Of a DNA stretch of 12,188 bases, positions 5,134 through 11,604 are shown in pieces. The stretch spans positions 1 to 12,188 of the forward strand of contig PFOE01000007.1 of NCBI GenBank assembly GCA_002792355.1, in the 5' to 3' direction. The first letter of the stretch is position 1, and the number at the start of each line of letters is the position of its first letter. Source of the DNA: Candidatus Roizmanbacteria bacterium CG_4_10_14_0_2_um_filter_36_35. Lineage in GTDB: Bacteria; Patescibacteriota; Microgenomatia; UBA1406; GWC2-37-13. The translations under genes were made by a program, and so were the position numbers. Below the pieces are notes generated by a model, which saw only the letters and a list, made by a program, of their open reading frames with translations, was not told where the DNA came from and did not search any database.

Positions 5134-6237
5134 ATGAGAAAAACGTTTACTTCAGAATCGGTCTGCGCTGGACACCCGGATAAAATCTGCGATCAAATCA
5201 GCGATGCCATATTGGATGAAGCGCTTAAACAGGATAAATATTCGCGCGTTGCCGTCGAAACCATGGTGACAAAAAACTTTGTCGCTTTGGCCGGAGAAGT
5301 GACAACAAAAGCAAAATTAAATTACAAATCAATCGCGAGAAAAGTTATAAAAAAATTAGGTTATACAAATCCTAAATTAGGGTTTACTTACAAGTCCCCA
5401 ATAATTGTTAAAATTCATACGCAATCGCCGGAAATTGCTGTTGGCATCGATAAACTTGGAGCCGGCGACCAAGGAATGATGTATGGTTATGCAACTAATG
5501 AAACTAAAGAATATATGCCTTTGCCCATCATCATTTCTCATAAACTGGCAATGAAAATAGACAGTCTTCGAGAATCAAAGATACTATCGTATCTTAGACC
5601 TGATGGAAAAACCCAAATAACAGCTGCTTATGAAGATGGAAGATCGAAAAATATTGAAACGGTAGTTTTAGCGGTTCCACACGATGAAAAAGTTTCTTTA
5701 TCTCAAGTAAAGAGGGACTTATTTAAACTTTGCGTCTTACCTGTTTTACAAGAATATGGTTTTTCTATAAAAATAAATCAGTTAATTGTCAACGGTACTG
5801 GTATCTGGCATATTGGCGGCCCGGCTTCAGATACAGGAGTAACTGGGCGGAAAATAATTGTTGATTCGTATGGTTCTTTTGCCCACGTCGGCGGCGGTTG
5901 TTTTTCCGGAAAAGATCCAACCAAAGTCGACCGCTCGGGCGCTTATGCCGCTCGTTTCTTAGCCAAAAATATTGTTGTTCATAGTTTGGCAAAAAAATGC
6001 GAAGTTCGACTGGCTTATTTTATCGGCGCCCAAAAACCAATCATGCAGGAAGTAGAAACTTTTGGTACCGCTAAAAAATCAGAAAAAATAATTAAAAGCT
6101 TCATGGATAAATTACTCGATACGTCTTTGCAAGGGATTCTTGATGGATTAAATCTACGAAGACCGATATATTTTAAAACTGCCTCATACGGTCATTTCGG
6201 CCGGGAAATATTTCCTTGGGAGAAGATTGTTAAATAA
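5134..6237 (+). CDS. metK: S-adenosylmethionine synthetase (methionine adenosyltransferase)
   Basis: Cytoplasmic enzyme that forms S-adenosylmethionine from ATP and methionine, releasing phosphate and diphosphate; it supplies methyl groups to the whole cell. The 367 residues are close to the usual 380-400. Seen: N-terminal SESVCAGHPDKICDQISDAILD (7-28) with His14 and Asp16, the active-site hexapeptide GAGDQG (109-114), GGP..DTGVTGRK (228-240), and the P-loop-like GGGCFSGKDPTKVDRSGAY (253-271; the family norm has Ala where Cys257 stands). All domains are complete. The start is fixed by MRKTFTSESV directly matching the family N-terminus. It follows a 149-nt folded leader that may control it, and converges with gmd across 13 nt. 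Confidence 0.97.
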   Translation: MRKTFTSESVCAGHPDKICDQISDAILDEALKQDKYSRVAVETMVTKNFVALAGEVTTKAKLNYKSIARKVIKKLGYTNPKLGFTYKSPIIVKIHTQSPEIAVGIDKLGAGDQGMMYGYATNETKEYMPLPIIISHKLAMKIDSLRESKILSYLRPDGKTQITAAYEDGRSKNIETVVLAVPHDEKVSLSQVKRDLFKLCVLPVLQEYGFSIKINQLIVNGTGIWHIGGPASDTGVTGRKIIVDSYGSFAHVGGGCFSGKDPTKVDRSGAYAARFLAKNIVVHSLAKKCEVRLAYFIGAQKPIMQEVETFGTAKKSEKIIKSFMDKLLDTSLQGILDGLNLRRPIYFKTASYGHFGREIFPWEKIVK

Positions 6238-6250
6238 AAAAATTAGAAAT

Positions 6251-7228
6251 TTACTTTCCTCCGTATCTTTTCAAATCCGCCTTAACCATCATTTCCACCA
6301 ACTCGGGAAAAGACAGTTTTGGTTTCCAGCCGAGATTTTTTCTGGCCTTATCGGCTTTGGCTTTTAAATTAGGTACCTCGGCCGGTCTTTTGAATTGAGG
6401 ATCAATAACCACATATTTTTTCCAGTTATTGATACCAACCGACTTAAAAGCCGCTTCGACAAACTCACGGACGCTGTGGCTCTTACCGGTGCCAACCACA
6501 TAGTCGTCAGGATTTTTTTGCTGAAGCATCAAGTACATCGCTTCGACATAGTCACCGGCAAACCCCCAATCCCGCTTGGCATCGAGATTTCCCAGTCTTA
6601 ATTCTTTAACCAAGCCCCGTTTTATTTTTGCCACGCCATCGGTTATCTTCCTGGTGACAAACTGAATTCCTCTGATTGGCGATTCATGGTTAAAAAGAAT
6701 ACCATTAGCGGTAAAAAGTCCATATGATTCACGGTAATTAACCGCCATCCAATAAGCATAGACTTTGGAAATGCCATATGGCGAGCGGGGATGAAACGGT
6801 GTTTTTTCATCCTGATAACCATTAGTGTGCTGCAAACCAAACATCTCGCTTGTAGATGCTTGATAAAACTTGGTCGTTGGTGAAAAAAACTTGATCGCGT
6901 TTAGAAGATAAAGCGGACCTAAAGAGTTGACTTCAGTTGTCAGTTTGGCTTGTTCAAAAGAAGCCTTGACAAAAGATTGGGCCGCCAAGTTATAAACCTC
7001 ATCGGGATGAAGGCCGCGGATCAAATTCAATAAGGACGCTTCGTCATTCATATCGCCTTCAACATAATCAACGTCGTTGGTAACATTAAGATAATCAAGA
7101 TTAGAAAAATTGGGATTAGAATAACGTCTTATAAGGCCATAAACCTTATAGCCTTTTTTCAGAAGAAATTTGGCTAAATAAGGTCCGTCCTGCCCCAGAA
7201 TTCCAGTCACCAAAGCTGTTTTAGACAT
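6251..7228 (-). CDS. gmd: GDP-mannose 4,6-dehydratase
   Basis: Cytoplasmic short-chain dehydrogenase/reductase that converts GDP-mannose to GDP-4-keto-6-deoxymannose, the precursor of GDP-fucose, GDP-rhamnose and GDP-perosamine. Seen: dinucleotide motif TGILGQDG (8-15), IRRYS in the NADP-contact region (33-37), catalytic STSE (125-128) with Thr126 and Glu128, YGISK with Tyr151 and Lys155, ILFNHESPIRG (177-187) and RKITDGVAKIKRG, all hallmarks of Gmd rather than of other nucleotide-sugar dehydratases. The 325 residues match the shorter Gmd/Rmd-type enzymes. No reductase or epimerase acting on its product is in the window, so the final sugar is unknown. It is transcribed divergently from the flippase and convergently with metK. 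Confidence 0.93.
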   Translation of the reverse strand: MSKTALVTGILGQDGPYLAKFLLKKGYKVYGLIRRYSNPNFSNLDYLNVTNDVDYVEGDMNDEASLLNLIRGLHPDEVYNLAAQSFVKASFEQAKLTTEVNSLGPLYLLNAIKFFSPTTKFYQASTSEMFGLQHTNGYQDEKTPFHPRSPYGISKVYAYWMAVNYRESYGLFTANGILFNHESPIRGIQFVTRKITDGVAKIKRGLVKELRLGNLDAKRDWGFAGDYVEAMYLMLQQKNPDDYVVGTGKSHSVREFVEAAFKSVGINNWKKYVVIDPQFKRPAEVPNLKAKADKARKNLGWKPKLSFPELVEMMVKADLKRYGGK

Positions 7229-7236
7229 ATTTTAGA

Positions 7237-7242
7237 ATTATA
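7237..7242 (-). promoter_or_regulatory. gmd -10 box, near-leaderless
   Basis: Perfect TATAAT on the minus strand (7242-7237) predicts +1 at about 7230, two bases before the ATG at 7228. The hexamer 17 nt upstream (TACATA, 7265-7260) is a weak -35. Confidence 0.5.
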
Positions 7243-7326
7243 ACAAATAATACATGAATTATGTAAAATTAATTTATTAATTTGAAAAGCCGAAGCAAAA
7301 AAATTTCGGTATCAAGGCTTCAACTA

Positions 7327-7335
7327 TGATAGAAT
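7327..7335 (+). promoter_or_regulatory. Flippase extended -10 promoter, leaderless
   Basis: TGATAGAAT is an extended -10 (TG-n-TAGAAT, 5 of 6 in the hexamer). Seven bases past it is 7342, the A of the flippase ATG. No -35 is evident. Just upstream, CCGAA/TTCGG (7290-7294/7305-7309) and AAGCC/GGCTT (7287-7291/7316-7320) give alternative hairpins that could be a regulator site. Confidence 0.5.
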
Positions 7336-7341
7336 AGTTAA

Positions 7342-8625
7342 ATGCTCGAAAAAATCCTTGGCTTTATCAAAAAGCCCACCAGCCGCGATATCGTCATTAA
7401 CACCATCGGCAACTACCTAAATGTTCTCTTTGTTGCTTTTTTTGCATTTTTGCTGGTTCGCATCATGCACCCGTCAGATTACGGAGTTTTAAGCGTTTTA
7501 CTGGGAATAGCTTACGTCCTCGCTAATGTCTTAGACTTCGGCACCACCGCCAGCATCTACTCCTACCTCCCACCGATGATCGAAAAACGCCATAAAAATA
7601 TCTATATCTTTTTAAAAACCATTCTTGTTTATCAAACGGGTTTTTCCGCAATCGTCATTACCTTACTCTTTATCTTTTTTCCTTACCTAGATAAAATCTT
7701 TTTCAAAACCGGCGCCCCTTGGTGGGAACTATATATAACTACTTTTTCTGTTCTTTTTTTCATCTGGCAAAACTATGCCATTAACGCCTTGAGCGCCGCC
7801 AAGAAATTTTTCCAGGCCAATCTTTATCTTAATCTCTCCAACCTGATAAAAACTCTTTTTATTTTTATTCTCATTTTTGCCAAATTAATCACCGTCGGTA
7901 CTATTATTTTTACCTTTGGCATCTTGGGACCAGCAATTTTTTTTCTCATGCTAATTTTTGAAAAAAAATATATTGTCGGAAGAATCCTTCAAGCACCGAT
8001 AGTAAAAAAAGAGTTTCGTTTTGGATATACGATGACTTTCTTTATCGCTTCACAGTTCTTTAACCTGGCCCAAAGAATGGATTTGTTTTTACTGTCTTTT
8101 TTCTTCTCCAAATCACCCGAGGTTGGCTATTACGGCTTAGCACAAAAAATTATCTTGACTGTCATGGCCTCAATTGGCAGTATCACCCAAGTGCTTTCAC
8201 CTAACTTTTCCAAAATTAAAACACGGCAGGAAATTATTAAAGAGTTTAAACACGGATTTCTCTATCTTTTAATTCCCGCTCTCCTTTTTATTGTTTTGTT
8301 TTTTACTCCTAACTGGGTTTTTTACCTTTTCTTTACAAAAAAATTCGCCCAAACCGCTGCTATCACTAAGTCATTAAGTCTTCCTTTTATTATCTATACT
8401 TTTATCAACCTCCCTTTTCTTTTTTTGCTTTATACCGTCAAAAAACCAAGGGTTATTTTAATCACCAATTTTGTTTTTTTTCTTATTGTTACTGTCGGGT
8501 GCCTATATGCTATTCCTAAATACGGAGTTTTTGGCCCACCTTATGTAATTGCTTTAGGATTTACCGTAGCTTTGATTATCGGCTTGATTTTCAGTATAAA
8601 AGAATATCGAAAAATTACTGCCTAG
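7342..8625 (+). CDS. Wzx-like polysaccharide/oligosaccharide flippase (MOP superfamily)
   Basis: Integral membrane protein predicted to flip lipid-linked oligosaccharide across the cytoplasmic membrane. 427 residues, within the usual 400-480, with about twelve hydrophobic segments spread over the whole chain. Seen: an N-terminal cytoplasmic stretch (MLEKILGFIKKPTSRDI), then a first segment followed by LVRIMHPSDYGVLSVLLGIAYV, the typical Wzx/RfbX pattern of a short R-x4-P-x-DYG loop after helix 1; a mid-chain FGYTMTFFIASQFFNLAQRMDLFLLS where the second six-helix half begins; and VGYYGLAQKI. Substrate cannot be read from sequence. Its neighbours making GDP- and UDP-sugars and two glycosyltransferases support a surface glycan role. 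Its last 11 bases overlap the convergent GT39 gene. Confidence 0.88.
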   Translation: MLEKILGFIKKPTSRDIVINTIGNYLNVLFVAFFAFLLVRIMHPSDYGVLSVLLGIAYVLANVLDFGTTASIYSYLPPMIEKRHKNIYIFLKTILVYQTGFSAIVITLLFIFFPYLDKIFFKTGAPWWELYITTFSVLFFIWQNYAINALSAAKKFFQANLYLNLSNLIKTLFIFILIFAKLITVGTIIFTFGILGPAIFFLMLIFEKKYIVGRILQAPIVKKEFRFGYTMTFFIASQFFNLAQRMDLFLLSFFFSKSPEVGYYGLAQKIILTVMASIGSITQVLSPNFSKIKTRQEIIKEFKHGFLYLLIPALLFIVLFFTPNWVFYLFFTKKFAQTAAITKSLSLPFIIYTFINLPFLFLLYTVKKPRVILITNFVFFLIVTVGCLYAIPKYGVFGPPYVIALGFTVALIIGLIFSIKEYRKITA

Positions 8626-10039
8626 AATATTCTTCCCAAATTAAACCACGAAAGGATTTTTTGTTAGTAAGTTGATAGTTTTTTCCTTGGAGTATCTTTT
8701 GACAATCAATTCCATAAATCTCTGCCGTATAAGGAATCACCGTAATTTGTTTTTCCAACTCGCTTTGCCCGCCGTAACCCAAAGAGCAAAGGCGGGTTAA
8801 TTCTTTAATTTCTAAATTGCTATTGTAGTATTTTAATGGATCACTCGATGCTAAGATCATATAAACCGGTTTATTATTAGGTAAGCTTTTTACTAAACTC
8901 TTCCAGTCTTCCCGATGAAATTGAGGTATTAATAAATATACTAAAGAAAACAATAAAAATCCTCCAACCAACAAACCCTGCCGAACGGCATAGTCTGACG
9001 TGCTAAGACTTAATAAAATAGACATTATCGGAATCAAATATAGAAAGCGGAAGTATTGAAGAAGAGGAGTGAAGAAAGAAACTATAAAACCTAAGAACAA
9101 TGGAAAAATAAGTAAATATAACAACAAAATTTTCAATTTTAAATTTTCAATTTTAAATTTTAAATTTTTAAATAATGAGAAAAAAATAAATAAAGTCCAC
9201 ATTCCACTAATAAAGTAGTAAATCCATTTCGGATAAAAATCGATTCTACCGATCGAAAATTTAATCGGAATTAAAAGAAGATTTTTAAAATTCGCTTTTC
9301 CCAAGACCAATGACCAATGAGTTACGTTTGCTAAAGCAATTTTAGAATTAATTAACTGATGGTAGAGTAGAGGACTAATAAGCGCAAATGAAACAAGAAG
9401 AATGAAGCAAGAAATAAAAAATGTCTTGTATTGTTTTTTATAAAACAAGTAGATAAACATCGCCATAATTAAAAATATCGAACCATAGAATGTTAAAAAT
9501 CCTAGTGAAGCAAATATTCCAAAAAATAATATATCTCGATTTTGACTTTTAAATTTTAACTTATGAATTCGCAACATTTTTTCAAAATAATAGAAGGCGA
9601 TGGTAAGAAAAAATGTTGTCGCCATGTACATTCTCGCTTCCTGTGAGTAATAAACAATCAACGGATTAAATAAAAAAAACACCACTCCCCACAGTGGCTC
9701 GCCGAAGCCTTGCTCGGCCTTCGTAGCCACTTCGGCGAAGGAGGCGCGAAGGCGGCAAATCTTATAAATAATCCAACCTGTTAATAAAGAAAAAATAATC
9801 GACGGAAACCTTAGCGCTACTTCACTATATCCAAAAATATTAGTCCAAAACTTCATGAAAAGATAATAAAGCGGCGGGTGGAAATCATTAGGAGAAAACT
9901 TCGTAATAATTTCTTGATAATTATATTGCTGGACAACCCGAGCTGTAGTCGCTTCATCTAACCATAATGATTGATTAATGCCGATTAAACGAATTAAGAA
10001 AGCTAATAAAAAAACGAAGAAAATTATTTTATTCTTCAT
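8615..10039 (-). CDS. GT39/PMT-like polytopic membrane glycosyltransferase
   Basis: Predicted GT-C fold enzyme that uses a polyprenyl-phosphate-linked sugar on the outer face of the cytoplasmic membrane to modify a glycan, protein or lipid. 474 residues with about ten to twelve hydrophobic segments and a soluble C-terminal tail. Seen: first helix FFVFLLAFLIRLIG (7-20) followed by the family loop motif SLWLDEA (24-30) with Asp28-Glu29, NDFHPPLYYL (51-60), and YYSQEARMYM (130-139). These match the ArnT/PMT_2 group. Residues 95-116 come from a palindromic element, about 158-167 and the NLKFKIENLKLKI stretch from heptad repeats, and part of the tail (about 414-426) from another palindrome. The start codon lies one base after the encoded CCA of tRNA-Gly, so the mRNA is probably released by tRNA 3' processing. 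Acceptor and sugar are unknown. Confidence 0.88.
   Translation of the reverse strand: MKNKIIFFVFLLAFLIRLIGINQSLWLDEATTARVVQQYNYQEIITKFSPNDFHPPLYYLFMKFWTNIFGYSEVALRFPSIIFSLLTGWIIYKICRLRASFAEVATKAEQGFGEPLWGVVFFLFNPLIVYYSQEARMYMATTFFLTIAFYYFEKMLRIHKLKFKSQNRDILFFGIFASLGFLTFYGSIFLIMAMFIYLFYKKQYKTFFISCFILLVSFALISPLLYHQLINSKIALANVTHWSLVLGKANFKNLLLIPIKFSIGRIDFYPKWIYYFISGMWTLFIFFSLFKNLKFKIENLKLKILLLYLLIFPLFLGFIVSFFTPLLQYFRFLYLIPIMSILLSLSTSDYAVRQGLLVGGFLLFSLVYLLIPQFHREDWKSLVKSLPNNKPVYMILASSDPLKYYNSNLEIKELTRLCSLGYGGQSELEKQITVIPYTAEIYGIDCQKILQGKNYQLTNKKSFRGLIWEEYSRQ
8763..8799 (-). repeat. Possible palindromic element in the GT39 C-terminal tail
   Basis: CCCGCC/GGCGGG (8768-8773/8791-8796) pairs with alternatives TAACCC/GGGTTA (8775-8780/8794-8799) and CTTTG/CAAAG (8763-8767/8787-8791). 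It is GC-rich within an AT-rich gene and encodes the LTRLCSLGYGGQS region. Confidence 0.5.
9130..9169 (-). repeat. Heptad array in frame inside the GT39 gene
   Basis: On the plus strand the units read TTTTCAA, TTTTAAA, TTTTCAA, TTTTAAA, TTTTAAA, then TTTTT: an almost perfect 7-nt period with a 14-nt higher order. On the coding strand it is read as the NLKFKIENLKLKI segment, a basic loop just before a hydrophobic helix. Confidence 0.75.
9540..9567 (-). repeat. Short heptad array in frame inside the GT39 gene
   Basis: Four 7-nt units, TTTTGAC, TTTTAAA, TTTTAAC and TTATGAA, read on the coding strand as HKLKFKSQN (about residues 158-167) in a loop between two hydrophobic segments. Confidence 0.6.
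9693..9756 (-). repeat. Palindromic element 4, in frame inside the GT39 gene
   Basis: GC-rich segment with the perfect inverted repeats AGTGGCT/AGCCACT (9693-9699/9725-9731) and GCCGAAG/CTTCGGC (9701-9707/9730-9736) and the near-palindrome CTTCGGCGAAG (9730-9740). It encodes residues 95-116 (including RASFAEVATKAEQGFGEP), a charged stretch between two hydrophobic helices. Confidence 0.75.
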
Positions 10040-10040
10040 T

Positions 10041-10114
10041 TGGAGCGGGATACGGGAGTCGAACCCGTTTCTTCTGCTTGGAAAGCAGACATTAGGCCGC
10101 TTAACTAATCCCGC
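10041..10114 (-). tRNA. tRNA-Gly (anticodon UCC)
   Basis: 74 nt with encoded CCA. Acceptor GCGGGAT/ATCCCGC; D arm GTTA/TAAT (one G-U pair) with GG in the loop; anticodon arm TCTGC-TTTCCAA-GCAGA, so the anticodon is TCC and reads GGA and possibly other GGN codons; 4-nt variable loop; T arm ACGGG-TTCGACT-CCCGT; discriminator U73, the usual identity base for bacterial tRNA-Gly. The gene is transcribed toward the GT39 gene, whose ATG begins one base after the CCA. Confidence 0.95.
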
Positions 10115-10123
10115 GGTTTAAAT

Positions 10124-10132
10124 ATTATATCA
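10124..10132 (-). promoter_or_regulatory. Extended -10 promoter of tRNA-Gly, sharing bases with the galE stop codon
   Basis: On the minus strand TGATATAAT (10132-10124) is a perfect extended -10. Its first three bases TGA are the galE stop codon (10132-10130). It predicts +1 near 10117, three bases before the tRNA 5' end at 10114. No -35 is evident at 17 nt. Confidence 0.6.
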
Positions 10133-11140
10133 TTTCTCCCATCCCTGCGGATGATTTTTGTACCAGATAAGGAGTGATTTGACTGAATCTTCAATGGTTC
10201 TTTTCGGTTCCCAGCCTAATATCTTTTTTGCTTTGTCAATCGATGCCACCAACTTCGGTGCTTCGCCTTCACGCGGTTTATCAGAAGTTTTAACTTCAAA
10301 CTTCTTTCCTGTTAACTCCTGAACTTTATTAACAATTTCGACAACACTATTTCCTGTTCCTGTTCCCAGATTTATAATTTCTTTAATTCTTTGAGTTTCG
10401 CTTAATTTTTTAACCGCCAACATGTGGGCCTCGTCTAGGTCAAGAACGTTGACGTAGTCGCGGATCGGCGAACCATCTGGCGTCTCTGTCTTTTGATAGG
10501 TAAAATAAAAAGGAACGATTCCGAGAGACGACTTGACGGCGTTTTCAGTCAGATGAGTCGAAGGGTGTTTTGAATAACCAAAAACACCGTCTTCAGTGGC
10601 TCCCGAAACATTGAAATAGCGGAAAATAATATAATTAAAGTCTTTTAGCTGACCATACCACTGAATTATTTTTTCCGCCATTAATTTTGACTCGCCGTAA
10701 ACATTGTTTGGATTGGTGGGATGTTTTTCATCAAGAGGAACATATTGAGCTTCTCCATATAATGCGCAGGTAGAAGAAAAAACAATTTTTTTTACGGAAA
10801 ACTTATCCATGGTTTCTAAAAGATTTAAAGTTGAATTAGGATTGTTGTTAAAATATTTATAAGGATTTTTCATCGACTCGTCGACAACGCATGATGCAGC
10901 ATAATGAACAACCGCGTCAAACGCGACTTCGCTTTCGAAAATAGGGGAGAGGTCGCTTTTTAAATCGGCTTCGTAGAATTTGAATTTATCTTTGTATCTT
11001 TCTTGAAGAATTTCTATTGGTCTTTTATATCCTGTCTGAAAATTATCAATTCCAACCACCTGATAGTTGTTTTTCAAAAATAAATCAGCGGCAATCGAAC
11101 CGATATATCCAGCACAACCGGTGATTAGAATCTTTACCAT
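10130..11140 (-). CDS. galE: UDP-glucose 4-epimerase
   Basis: Cytoplasmic NAD-dependent short-chain dehydrogenase-fold enzyme that interconverts UDP-glucose and UDP-galactose (some homologues use the N-acetyl forms), providing galactose units for surface glycans. 336 residues, the normal length. Seen: TGCAGYIGS (7-15) dinucleotide motif, Asp32 at the end of the second strand for NAD selection, HYAASCVVDESM (79-90), SSTCALYGE (122-130) with Thr124, catalytic YGESK with Tyr148 and Lys152, FRYFNVSGA, and PDGSPIRDYVNVLDLDEAH near the C-terminal substrate lobe. No repeat insert is seen in it. It lies upstream of tRNA-Gly and GT39 on the same strand, with tRNA-Gly starting 16 bases after its stop. 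No Shine-Dalgarno; the promoter predicts a start at or next to the ATG. Confidence 0.94.
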   Translation of the reverse strand: MVKILITGCAGYIGSIAADLFLKNNYQVVGIDNFQTGYKRPIEILQERYKDKFKFYEADLKSDLSPIFESEVAFDAVVHYAASCVVDESMKNPYKYFNNNPNSTLNLLETMDKFSVKKIVFSSTCALYGEAQYVPLDEKHPTNPNNVYGESKLMAEKIIQWYGQLKDFNYIIFRYFNVSGATEDGVFGYSKHPSTHLTENAVKSSLGIVPFYFTYQKTETPDGSPIRDYVNVLDLDEAHMLAVKKLSETQRIKEIINLGTGTGNSVVEIVNKVQELTGKKFEVKTSDKPREGEAPKLVASIDKAKKILGWEPKRTIEDSVKSLLIWYKNHPQGWEK

Positions 11141-11145
11141 ATCTT

Positions 11146-11174
11146 ATTTTATAAAATTAAGTTCAAAGTGCAAA
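11146..11174 (-). promoter_or_regulatory. Predicted galE promoter, leaderless
   Basis: Overlapping -10 candidates TATAAA (11153-11148) and TAAAAT (11151-11146) put +1 at 11141-11139, on the ATG at 11140. TTTGCA (11174-11169), inside the neighbouring heptad array, is a possible -35 at 17 nt. Confidence 0.4.
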
Positions 11175-11261
11175 GATCAAATATCAAATCCAAGTTCAAA
11201 TCTAAAAGTTTTTAAACTTTAAGCTTGACTTTGATTTTTGAGTTTTGAGATTTGATTTTAT
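11161..11261 (-). repeat. Inverted pair of heptad arrays at the end of the EamA gene
   Basis: 11161-11207 reads in 7-nt steps as GTTCAAA, GTGCAAA, GATCAAA, TATCAAA, a short TCCAA, GTTCAAA, TCTAAAA. 11227-11261 reads as GACTTTG, ATTTTTG, AGTTTTG, AGATTTG, ATTTTAT, the inverted sense. The second array encodes the EamA C-terminal tail (YKIKSQNSKIKVKLKV); the first fills the gap to galE and holds its possible -35. Confidence 0.75.
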
Positions 11262-11604
11262 AAAAAGGGTGCCAGTGTATTCTTCCTTCCGCTAAATAAA
11301 TTCCTCCAAAGATCAATAATGCGCCTAAAAAGTAAAATAAATTAGGATATTCGTGAAGGAGGGGAACGGCAATAAAAATAGCAGCTATTGGATCAAGATA
11401 GGTAAAAACACCGGCCTCTTGGGCTTTTATTTTAGAAATTCCGTAATAAAATAAAAAGTAAGCTAAGGTTGATGAAAAGAAAACTCCGTAAATAATTCCC
11501 ACCAGCCCATTAATATTTAAAAACGAGATGTCCCAATTTAAAAATTCTTTTGGAACAAAAGGAATAAAAGTTAAAGCTCCGAACAAAAATGTAACCGTCG
11601 ACAC
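11212..11604 (-). CDS. EamA transporter, C-terminal fragment
   Basis: 130 residues as read from an internal ATG-like start (MSTVTF is produced only because GTG/TCG context follows the shift; it is unlikely to be a natural start). It holds most of the second EamA repeat and a lysine-rich tail from the heptad array. It overlaps the N-terminal fragment by 34 bases in a different frame. Confidence 0.65.
   Translation of the reverse strand: MSTVTFLFGALTFIPFVPKEFLNWDISFLNINGLVGIIYGVFFSSTLAYFLFYYGISKIKAQEAGVFTYLDPIAAIFIAVPLLHEYPNLFYFLGALLIFGGIYLAEGRIHWHPFYKIKSQNSKIKVKLKV

Noticed and set aside
10041..10114. A recoded UGA-glycine genetic code, known in some CPR lineages, suggested by a tRNA-Gly
   Set aside because: The anticodon is UCC, not UCA, and UGA ends the S23 and galE genes at the expected lengths.
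11161..11261. CRISPR array from regularly spaced short repeats
   Set aside because: The period is 7 nt with no spacers; this is a degenerate heptad array and no cas genes are present.
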